Below, piece after piece: positions 1 through 5,743 of a stretch of 5,794 bases of DNA. Made by a program: the position numbers and the translations under genes. Below the pieces are notes generated by a model. It did not search any database. It was not told the origin of the DNA and worked only from the letters and a program-made list of their open reading frames with translations. This DNA comes from JAAKFL01 sp964629645 (GTDB taxonomy: Bacteria; Chlamydiota; Chlamydiia; Chlamydiales; SLFE01). The stretch is taken from the NCBI GenBank assembly GCA_964629645.1, contig CAZVSU010000112.1, positions 1 to 5,794 of the forward strand. Reading direction: 5' to 3'. Position 1 is the stretch's first letter, and the number at the start of each line of letters is the position of its first letter.

Positions 1-1576
1 ACATATAAATGTCTTCAAGCTCTTTGATCACGGTCTCTTCCCGCCCCCAGACAGCCAAAATCAAAGCGGCCTGAGCCCTCACTTCGGGATCGGGATCGCT
101 TGCTAAAGGTCTGATCAGATCGAGCGCCTCCTCTTCCCCTTCCGAAAGGAGCAGAGCCACCACCACTCCGGTGATTCCGACCGTTTTTTCTTTTAGGAAC
201 CGCTTAAGCGCTCCTTGAGTTTGGGGGTAGTCTAAAAAGGCGAGCATCTGCAAAAGCTCCAGCCTGACAAGCTGATTGGCCACCTCGGGAAATTGCGGAA
301 TATCGGGCCTGTGGCGATGTTTGCTGGGGGCAAGTCCTTTGAAAACTCCCTCCTCGAGCCACATCCAGCGGGCGCTGCTCGCGTTGAGCTCCTCATAAAG
401 GGCCGCGCAGGCGCTTTGAACATTGAGCCGTTGGCCGATCAGCCCTATTGCACAGGTCATCCTAACGTAAGGGTCGCGCGCCTGATGAAATGTTTCTTCA
501 AGGAGAGGGTGGGCATATCTCCCCCCACCTTTAAGGCACGCTGCGGCAAAACATCGCACTTCCTGCTTGTCATCTTGCAGGCAGCGGCGAAGGGTCTCTT
601 GCCCGCGCGGGTCTTCGTCGAGCATCAACACCCAACCGGCGATTGCAGCGACAGCAGGGTCTGCGTCTTGGGTCATCGGGGCGACGAGAGTGCGAATTGA
701 GGTTCCTTTCACATCGCTGATGCGCAAGACCCCCGCAACCTGCAAGGCCGCTTTTCGAATCTGAGGAGAAAAATCATGTAAAAGGGGCGCGATCACATCG
801 ATGTCATCGGCAAGATCAAACAAAGCCGACAGCTCGCAGGCGAGCAGCCGAAGCCCCATCCTAGAGCTCCCAGCCATTCGCTCAAGCGTTTCCCTCGTCG
901 GTTTTTCCGAGATCATAGCCAGCGCCTCGGCAGCGATGCCCCTTTCCTCATCGGTGGACAACCGGCTTTCGAGTATCTGCCTGAGAACAGGCTTTGCCTT
1001 TTGGACCTTCATTCCCCCGACAGCTTTCATTGCCGCCGCCTTTGCAGGCCACGAAGTCTCGTGTTGGAGAAGGTCAAGAGCCCTTTCTTGCAGCCTGGCA
1101 TCTCTGTTCATGACCGACAGTTCCAAAGCCACCGCTCTCACAGCGGCATTGGGGTCTTTCGTCCCCTGAACGAGCAAGTCGACCCCTTGCGCCGACTGGC
1201 TTAAATTAGCGGCGACAAGAGCAATCGCCCTTGTGAGAGGAGAGGCTGTTGCAAACCCCTTTTTGATGACGCCCCAGCTCATCGCTTCCAGGAGATTCGA
1301 TTGAGCAAACGGTTCGGGATACTGCCGGGCGTAACGATCCCAAAAGTGCATCATCGCCCGCTCGTCACCGACTTCTGCGAGCACTTCAATTTGTTTTTCC
1401 AAAAGAAGCCGAGAGGCAGGGTAATGCGAAAGCCCGGCGGCCGCCTCACCTTTTGCCGATTCGAGGTCCCGTATTAAAAGATGGGACTGAACGCGCCTTA
1501 GAACTGTCGTTTCATCTCCGTTCAGGCAGGCCGCAGCAAAGAGACAAGCGACAAGCCCCGCTAGCCTGAGCAGCAT
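1..1576 (-). CDS. HEAT-repeat protein, putative lipoprotein (3' end beyond window)
   Basis: Reverse translation from the ATG at 1576-1574 is open to the left edge, giving 525 residues with no stop, so the C-terminus is missing. Residues 1-20 (MLLRLAGLVACLFAAACLNG) have one Arg, a hydrophobic core and a lipobox-like AAAC at 14-17, suggesting export and perhaps lipidation at Cys17. A signal peptidase I site is also possible. From about residue 130 to the end the chain is helical and HEAT-like, with the recurring D-P-x-x-V-R-x-x-A pattern: KDPNAAVR (140-147), SPQIRKAA (270-277), DADPAVAA (304-311), DDKQEVR (335-341), ARDPYVR (366-372) and DPDPEVR (494-500). HEAT arrays act as protein-binding scaffolds; no catalytic residues are visible and the partner is unknown. 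It overlaps the upstream isochorismatase-like gene by 16 bp and has a good Shine-Dalgarno inside it, so it is probably the fourth gene of the minus-strand operon. The HEAT call is firm; the lipoprotein call is tentative. Confidence 0.92.
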   Translation of the reverse strand, partial: MLLRLAGLVACLFAAACLNGDETTVLRRVQSHLLIRDLESAKGEAAAGLSHYPASRLLLEKQIEVLAEVGDERAMMHFWDRYARQYPEPFAQSNLLEAMSWGVIKKGFATASPLTRAIALVAANLSQSAQGVDLLVQGTKDPNAAVRAVALELSVMNRDARLQERALDLLQHETSWPAKAAAMKAVGGMKVQKAKPVLRQILESRLSTDEERGIAAEALAMISEKPTRETLERMAGSSRMGLRLLACELSALFDLADDIDVIAPLLHDFSPQIRKAALQVAGVLRISDVKGTSIRTLVAPMTQDADPAVAAIAGWVLMLDEDPRGQETLRRCLQDDKQEVRCFAAACLKGGGRYAHPLLEETFHQARDPYVRMTCAIGLIGQRLNVQSACAALYEELNASSARWMWLEEGVFKGLAPSKHRHRPDIPQFPEVANQLVRLELLQMLAFLDYPQTQGALKRFLKEKTVGITGVVVALLLSEGEEEALDLIRPLASDPDPEVRAQAALILAVWGREETVIKELEDIYM

Positions 1577-2142
1577 CTCTTCGGCTCCCCTTTGATCAGC
1601 TCAAGACACGCTTTGAATTCCGGAGTCGATGCATCGCCGATCAATTCAAAAAGCGCAGATTCAGACGAGGTCACCCGCGCCCACTCTTTCATCTCGGCAA
1701 TGGCCGTAGAAAAGTCAAAAATGGAGCGGGACGAGATGGCGTCATTGATCACGACCACTTCCTTGCCGTAAAGCGCAAGGGCCTTTGCCGTCTGCTGGAC
1801 GCAAACATGCGCTTCGATCCCGACCAGGATCCACTGCTGGACGAAAGACTCTTTGACATGCCCCAGCACCGCATCATTTTTCAATGCAGAAAATGTGGTC
1901 TTTTCAAAGGTCGCCCGGCTGTCGGGAAGTTGGTGGAGGACACTGCCTAAAGTCGGGCCGAGCCCTTTGGGATATTGCTCTGTGACGACGGCCGGCAGTC
2001 CCAAAAGACGGCAGCCCGTCAAGATCTTGAGCATACCGCAGAGCGTTTCTTCCGCGTGATCCACAAGCGGAAATAATTTTTCTTGCACATCGATGACCAT
2101 GATCCCGGCCTTTTGCGGGTCGAGAAAAAAACACGATTCCAT
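1561..2142 (-). CDS. Isochorismatase-like cysteine hydrolase
   Basis: This 193-residue protein has the usual single-domain length of the isochorismatase-like superfamily. The catalytic triad is visible in order: Asp18 in VIDVQEKL, Lys81 in TFEKTTFSAL, and the nucleophile Cys114 in GIEAHVCVQQTA. TEQYPKGLG at 54-62 is the family segment following strand 2. The pattern resembles the YcaC / ISOC1-ISOC2 branch more than true isochorismatases of siderophore synthesis, and no siderophore genes are nearby. Members cleave C-N or ester bonds in varied small molecules; the substrate here cannot be told. No signal peptide is seen, so it is probably cytosolic. It starts 3 bp after the hinT stop. The nearest SD-like string, GGGAG at 2161-2157, is 14 nt upstream and poorly placed, so translation probably depends on coupling. 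A run of seven T at codons 4-6 is a possible slippage spot. Confidence 0.93.
   Translation of the reverse strand: MESCFFLDPQKAGIMVIDVQEKLFPLVDHAEETLCGMLKILTGCRLLGLPAVVTEQYPKGLGPTLGSVLHQLPDSRATFEKTTFSALKNDAVLGHVKESFVQQWILVGIEAHVCVQQTAKALALYGKEVVVINDAISSRSIFDFSTAIAEMKEWARVTSSESALFELIGDASTPEFKACLELIKGEPKRCCSG
1585..1591 (-). promoter_or_regulatory. Ribosome-binding site of the HEAT-repeat gene
   Basis: The minus strand reads AGGGGAG, followed by an 8-nt gap and then the ATG at 1576. This supports that ATG even though it lies inside the preceding gene: the site and start both sit in the last ten codons of the isochorismatase-like gene, so translation of the two is likely coupled. Confidence 0.65.
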
Positions 2143-2145
2143 TGT

Positions 2146-2487
2146 CTATCCCATAGCTCCCAGTGGACGGCCGCCGAGCAGATGAAAATGCAAATGAAAC
2201 ACAGACTGCCCGGCGCTCGGCCCACAGTTTGTCAGAAGGCGGTAGCCGTTGTCTACCTTAAATTCTTTAGCTAGCTTTTGCGCTGCCTTGACACACTCGC
2301 TGATCAAGGCCGCATCGGCGGCATCGACAGACTGAATGTCGCGAATCTCTTTTTTCGGGATGATCAGAAGGTGGACCGGCGCTTTGGGGGCAATGTCTTT
2401 GATCGCAATGACGTGATCATTTTCAAAGACAATGTCCGCTTCCGCTTCCTTGTCGATGATTTTTGAAAAAATTGATTTCTCAGCCAT
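2146..2487 (-). CDS. hinT: HIT-family purine nucleoside phosphoramidase (HinT type)
   Basis: This 113-residue protein is a typical compact HIT protein of the HINT/PKCI branch. The histidine triad HLHFHLLGG lies at 98-106. By analogy with human HINT1, the nucleophile is the middle His100, with His98 and His102 beside it, and His39 (APVHLLIIPKK) and Asn87 (LLTNCGPSAGQSV) completing the site. HINT enzymes hydrolyse nucleoside phosphoramidates and aminoacyl-adenylates in the cytosol, usually as homodimers. The C-terminus ends GGRPLGAMG and lacks the Trp-Pro-Pro-Gly tail common in HINT proteins, which may change substrate contacts at the dimer interface. The start overlaps the MYG1-family stop by 8 bp and has an excellent Shine-Dalgarno 7 nt upstream. 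In Chlamydia the equivalent gene has been called ycfF (CT385, from memory) and is also next to a MYG1-family gene. Confidence 0.96.
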   Translation of the reverse strand: MAEKSIFSKIIDKEAEADIVFENDHVIAIKDIAPKAPVHLLIIPKKEIRDIQSVDAADAALISECVKAAQKLAKEFKVDNGYRLLTNCGPSAGQSVFHLHFHLLGGRPLGAMG

Positions 2488-3376
2488 TTTTAGTCTCCTT
2501 TTTCATGACAAGATCGAAGGCTTTTTTTGCATCGTCGATGGTTTCCCAAACAGAAATAAAGCGCCCTTTATGGCAAAAGATCGCACCCTCGATTCCCGAA
2601 GCCTCTTTTAACTCGTCGTGTTGCAGCCCCGCCCATGCTTCGGGAAGAGGCGTGCGGACGTTCATTCGATCTTCATACGTGGGAGGCAGAGATCTCAGTT
2701 TCCAATGCTGCCCTGTCGGCATAATCAGGAATTGCGCCGGATGAGAGTCGCCTCCCATCTCAAAAAAAGGCTCAAGCCAGGCGACAGGACGTTTAAACAC
2801 CAAAAGGGTCTCTTGGGTCTCCATCGCTTTTTTCACATCGTCTCGGCAGGCGTCAATGTACTCAAAGCGTTTCATCAGCCGCGTCAAGTGTCCTAAGACA
2901 AAATCAAGAGCGCTGAAAAAACAAAGGTCCTGTTTACTTGAAGACACCCCGTGCTCTATCGAATTAAAGTTGGCCACGACATGAGAAAACGTGCAGTAAC
3001 CAAAGATTTGAGGCTCTTCTCCATTGTCGTGAAGATCGATGCCATGGACGAGAGATCGGTGGGCATAGGTGTAGGCTTTGGATGAGAGCTTCCCTTCTTC
3101 TTTTAAGTAGAGAAGAATCATCCCGGCGCTGCTTAAAGGGCCTTCATATTCGTGCTGGTGATGATCGAAGAGCTTTTTCGATGGGTCATACACGCCCCCA
3201 ACGTCGCACACATACTCGCACCGGGCGAGAACCGCGGGGTCTCGCGTGCGGACGATTTTATCGCGGTCGATCAGATCAAAGAGTAAAAGAAGCGCACAGG
3301 CCGTCACCTCATCTGCGTGAAAGCTCCCGCTGTGAGTTCCAAAACTTCTGGTGATTTGGGGTGTCTCATCGTTCAT
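2480..3376 (-). CDS. MYG1 / UPF0160 family DHH-like metal-dependent nuclease
   Basis: This 298-residue protein, close to the usual bacterial length, shows the MYG1 landmarks: GTHSGSFHADE at 13-23 (candidate metal ligands His15, His20, Asp22), CDVGG at 57-61 (Asp58), the DHH triplet Asp71-His72-His73 within FDHHQHEYEGPLSSAG, HGIDLHDNG at 111-119, and the C-terminal FCHKGRF around 267-273 (His269). The family belongs to the DHH phosphoesterase-like superfamily. Human MYG1 is reported as a 3'-5' exoribonuclease; older databases say 'metal-dependent hydrolase'. No signal peptide is present, so it is probably cytosolic. The start is constrained: an in-frame TGA lies seven codons upstream with no usable start between. 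No Shine-Dalgarno precedes the ATG (the leader reads CCACCTTACCC), suggesting a very short or leaderless message. It is the first gene of the minus-strand cluster and overlaps hinT by 8 bp. It corresponds to CT386 of C. trachomatis by remembered gene order. Confidence 0.95.
   Translation of the reverse strand: MNDETPQITRSFGTHSGSFHADEVTACALLLLFDLIDRDKIVRTRDPAVLARCEYVCDVGGVYDPSKKLFDHHQHEYEGPLSSAGMILLYLKEEGKLSSKAYTYAHRSLVHGIDLHDNGEEPQIFGYCTFSHVVANFNSIEHGVSSSKQDLCFFSALDFVLGHLTRLMKRFEYIDACRDDVKKAMETQETLLVFKRPVAWLEPFFEMGGDSHPAQFLIMPTGQHWKLRSLPPTYEDRMNVRTPLPEAWAGLQHDELKEASGIEGAIFCHKGRFISVWETIDDAKKAFDLVMKKETKNG
2495..2500 (-). promoter_or_regulatory. Ribosome-binding site of hinT
   Basis: AAGGAG on the minus strand sits 7 nt before the hinT ATG (2487). 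It lies within the last codons of the MYG1-family gene, so hinT is likely translated by re-initiation or in a coupled way from the same message. Confidence 0.75.
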
Positions 3377-3381
3377 GGGTA

Positions 3382-3387
3382 AGGTGG
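3382..3387 (+). promoter_or_regulatory. SD-like site for the upstream start of the 743-residue protein
   Basis: AGGTGG matches AGGAGG at 5 of 6 positions and stands 4 nt before the ATG at 3392. It favours that start over the in-frame ATG at 3497, which has no good Shine-Dalgarno. The spacing is short, and the site lies in the 15-bp gap between divergent genes, so chance cannot be excluded. Confidence 0.4.
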
Positions 3388-3388
3388 G

Positions 3389-3394
3389 ATTATG
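3389..3394 (-). promoter_or_regulatory. Candidate -10 element for the MYG1-hinT operon
   Basis: The minus strand reads CATAAT (5 of 6 matches to TATAAT), ending 12 nt before the MYG1 ATG, so transcription would start about 6 nt before the codon. That fits the missing Shine-Dalgarno. The only -35-like string, TTGCCC, gives an overlong 20-nt spacer. These bases would be the first codon region of the plus-strand gene if that gene begins at 3392. The call rests on one hexamer. Confidence 0.25.
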
Positions 3395-5623
3395 TCACAA
3401 GCGCGGTTTTATCGGGGCAATTTTTCTTATCCCTCTTGGACTTTGCCTTTTAGATTTACCTTGAAGCCATTGGAGTCCATCGGATACCATTCAGGTATGC
3501 CTAACTTGATTCGCTGCCAACAACATGACTTGGTCACTCCCGATGGAATTCTCATCGATTATGAAGTGGTGGATGACGCATCGGCGCGCGGCATCGTGGA
3601 AATCAAGGAAATCGATCCCCTCTTCAAAGGGTACGAAATTGATCCCGAACTCACATTTTTTAACATGAAAAGCGCGCTCGCCCAGCTGGGATTGAACGGT
3701 TATGGACGCGGGATTGAACTGAACTCCCGCGAATCATCGGCACGGGTAGAAGTCGAATTTCGCGCATATGGCCCGGTCGCCGAATCGCTGCTGAAGCTGA
3801 TGCCCGTGGGCGCCTATATCGGAAAGTTATTCGCCGCCGACGACCGGCGGATCGTCCGCGACCCCCATTACCTCTCCCGTATGTTCAGCCGATCAGATCG
3901 GAAGGGAAGCCCCTTGCTGTCTCTCGGCGGCCTGCACGGCAGCCGAGAACTAATCCTCGACAAAGTCGACGGCCGGACCATCGCCTATTTGACTCTGCTC
4001 AAGGGAACGTTGAGTTATGACGATCAGATCTATCACTTCCTCCCCTCTTTTACCAAAGCATTGATCAAGAATGAGTCGCTGAGACAGTGGGTGGAGCTGC
4101 ACCAAAAATGGACGCCTGACGAGCAGCGCTCTGTAGAGAAAGACCAAATTCTGTTAGTGCAGACGCAGCCGCTTCACATTCGCACAGTATTCGCCCGTGT
4201 GGTTGACGAGTTGCTGCCCCCTAACTTCCACCATACCACAGCATCCGTCTTGCAACCCGACACGAGCCAGTCGGGAAATGTTTACGAGCTGTTTGGAAAA
4301 AGCGAGATGGAGATCACCGACATTCCGCTGGAGTTCTATACCCTCGACCCCTACCGGGAGTATGTCTTTTTTTCCGACCGCGATCAGCTGCAAAGCTGCC
4401 TCGATAATCCCAAAGCGCTGTTCAATGCTTTTGACACCGCCCCTCCTCCAAACGAAGCGCGCGCCGCGACCTTTGTGGTCAAAGGAGAGCAGCTGCTCGA
4501 CTTATCCCCGGCTGATTGGATCGTCCGCGAAACGCGCATGACCGAATTTCCGGGCGTTATCCAAAGCGACCGCCAAGCCCTTTTGGCCGAAAGATACATC
4601 GAACAACAAGCGGCCACCCCCTTTTTAGAAGCCATTGACGACAACGTCATCACAAGTCAAGGCATCCTATTGACCCGCTACTTCCCCTCTCCTCTTCTTA
4701 AGCGCATGCTCCTTGGCAACCACGTTCTGCAATGTGTCAAAGGACTCTACTTTAAATATCCGTCGCGAAGTACGAGGTGGTACTTCTCCGCAGAAGATCG
4801 GGCCCTTTTGAATGATCTGGAAAAATTCGGCCTCCCGGTCTATTGGGTCGACGAGCTCACAGGCAAAATCCTCAAGTATGTCCAAAAAGCAGGCAGAGAC
4901 ACAGGAATGTTTGTCCCTCTCGAAAGGGTCCAAGAATTTTTAGACTCTCTCGTCCTCGGCATCTACGGGTCGAACCTTGTCGAAGGGCATTTCGACGACG
5001 AAATCAAAACCCTCCTCGAGGGGCTGATCGAAAAAAGAAAGCATTGCCACCACGAAATGCTGAGCCCGAAGACCCCCCTTGCCCTTGTCACAGGAGGAGG
5101 CCCCGGCGCCATGTCGCTTGGCAACCGCATCGCAAAAGATGTGGGAATTCTCTCCTGCGCCAACATTGTCGATTTTAGGCAGAAAGATCAAAGCATCGTC
5201 AACGAACAAAAACAAAACCCTTATATCGAAGCCAAAATGACCTACCGACTCGACAAACTTGTCGAAAGGCAGGCCGAATTCAATTTGGACCTCCCGATCT
5301 TTTTGATGGGCGGCATCGGCACCGACTTTGAATATGCGCTCGAAGAAGTGAAGCGAAAAGTAGGAATGGGCTTTCCGACGCCGGTCCTCCTCTTCGGCAG
5401 CGAAGAGTACTGGAAAGAAAAAGTGACGAGCCGCTACAAAATTAATCTCGAGACAGGAACAATTCAAGGGTCGGAATGGATCAGCAACTGCTTCTACTGC
5501 ATCCAGACGGCAGAGCAGGGGCTGAAAGTTTACCAAGACTTCTTCAACGGAAGCCTCCCCATCGGAAAACATGGCACCACTTACAAACGGGGATTTGCTG
5601 TCGTCAAAGAAAACTATCAATAA
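3392..5623 (+). CDS. Large uncharacterised protein with C-terminal LOG/PpnN-like domain
   Basis: This 743-residue protein has two parts. Residues ~518-690 follow the LOG ('lysine decarboxylase-like') Rossmann pattern: LGIYGS (522-527) opening the fold, VTGGGPGAM (566-574) as the phosphate-binding loop, NPYIEAK (609-615), VERQAEF (624-630) matching the stretch that carries the family's catalytic Arg (here Arg626), GGIGTDFE (640-647) matching PGGxGTxxE with Glu647 kept, then PVLLFGSEEYW. Characterised members (LOG, PpnN/YgdH) split nucleoside monophosphates into base and ribose 5-phosphate, so such activity is possible but unproven. Residues 1 to ~515 match no domain I recognise. No signal peptide or membrane segment is evident. 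It corresponds by remembered gene order to CT387, the neighbour of the HIT and MYG1 genes in Chlamydia. Start: ATG 3392 has an SD-like AGGTGG. ATG 3497 (Met36, MPNLIRC) would give 708 residues and leave 120 bp for divergent promoters, and residues 1-35 come from T-rich DNA that looks less coding. I keep the longer form with doubt. Confidence 0.94.
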   Translation: MSQARFYRGNFSYPSWTLPFRFTLKPLESIGYHSGMPNLIRCQQHDLVTPDGILIDYEVVDDASARGIVEIKEIDPLFKGYEIDPELTFFNMKSALAQLGLNGYGRGIELNSRESSARVEVEFRAYGPVAESLLKLMPVGAYIGKLFAADDRRIVRDPHYLSRMFSRSDRKGSPLLSLGGLHGSRELILDKVDGRTIAYLTLLKGTLSYDDQIYHFLPSFTKALIKNESLRQWVELHQKWTPDEQRSVEKDQILLVQTQPLHIRTVFARVVDELLPPNFHHTTASVLQPDTSQSGNVYELFGKSEMEITDIPLEFYTLDPYREYVFFSDRDQLQSCLDNPKALFNAFDTAPPPNEARAATFVVKGEQLLDLSPADWIVRETRMTEFPGVIQSDRQALLAERYIEQQAATPFLEAIDDNVITSQGILLTRYFPSPLLKRMLLGNHVLQCVKGLYFKYPSRSTRWYFSAEDRALLNDLEKFGLPVYWVDELTGKILKYVQKAGRDTGMFVPLERVQEFLDSLVLGIYGSNLVEGHFDDEIKTLLEGLIEKRKHCHHEMLSPKTPLALVTGGGPGAMSLGNRIAKDVGILSCANIVDFRQKDQSIVNEQKQNPYIEAKMTYRLDKLVERQAEFNLDLPIFLMGGIGTDFEYALEEVKRKVGMGFPTPVLLFGSEEYWKEKVTSRYKINLETGTIQGSEWISNCFYCIQTAEQGLKVYQDFFNGSLPIGKHGTTYKRGFAVVKENYQ

Positions 5624-5717
5624 ACGAGCGCTCAATTAGGGGACGTCTTCAAATTTGGAATCAACTTAATTTGAGTTCTTTTCTCTTAGGAGGGCGCGCT
5701 AGGAGGAGGGGCTATAT
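5624..5717. other. Intergenic region after the 743-residue gene
   Basis: This 94-bp gap holds the 8-bp palindrome GAGCGCTC (5626-5633), the weak hairpin and T-rich tract at 5648-5687, and two TAGGAGG copies (5687-5693 and 5700-5706). I see no convincing -35/-10 pair for the following reading frame; TTGAGT at 5671 has no partner -10 at normal spacing. Confidence 0.6.
5648..5687 (+). terminator. Weak terminator-like hairpin plus T-rich tract
   Basis: TCAAATT (5649-5655) pairs with AATTTGA (5668-5674) around a 12-nt loop. A T-rich tract follows at 5676-5687 (9 of 12 are T). It lies 25 bp after the stop of the 743-residue gene, where a terminator is expected. The stem has only one G-C pair, so it would be weak or Rho-assisted. 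Confidence 0.3.
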
Positions 5718-5743
5718 TTGACTAATATGGCCTCTCCTCCTAG
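5699..5743. repeat. 20-bp inverted repeat (stem-loop) over a start region
   Basis: The left arm 5699-5718 (CTAGGAGGAGGGGC then TATATT) pairs with the right arm 5724-5743 (AATATGGCC then TCTCCTCCTAG) over all 20 positions. Eighteen pairs are Watson-Crick and two are G-U wobbles when read as plus-strand RNA; the loop is TGACT. No T-run follows on either strand, so it is not a standard intrinsic terminator. The left arm contains an AGGAGG-type ribosome-binding sequence, and the arms and loop include the TTG (5718) and ATG (5727) codons that could start the next gene. In RNA this fold would hide them. A cruciform or protein-binding palindrome is an alternative role. Confidence 0.8.

Noticed and set aside
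293..1204. Plus-strand open frames at 293-700, 801-1169 and 1001-1204
   Set aside because: They lie antisense to the HEAT-repeat gene, whose minus-strand translation has clear repeat structure. The plus-strand translations show no domain or protein-like pattern.
2125..2131. Run of seven A (T on the coding strand) at codons 4-6 of the isochorismatase-like gene
   Set aside because: It could permit slippage, but the frame is intact with all catalytic residues and nothing suggests programmed frameshifting.
4197..5178. Plus-strand alternative-frame ORFs (4197-4541, 4843-5178) inside the large gene
   Set aside because: They are Ser/Pro- or Arg-rich with no domain, and lie wholly inside a continuous 743-residue frame with no sign of frameshift.
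5626..5633. GAGCGCTC palindrome just after the stop codon
   Set aside because: An 8-bp perfect palindrome without a loop is too short to be a terminator and occurs readily by chance.
4940..5635. Minus-strand open frame of 231 codons antisense to the LOG domain
   Set aside because: The plus strand here encodes recognisable LOG motifs. The antisense product has no motif and is best explained as a codon-bias shadow.
5718..5723. TTGACT as a -35 box
   Set aside because: It matches TTGACA at 5 of 6 positions but lies in the hairpin loop, and the nearest good -10 (5762) is 38 bp away.
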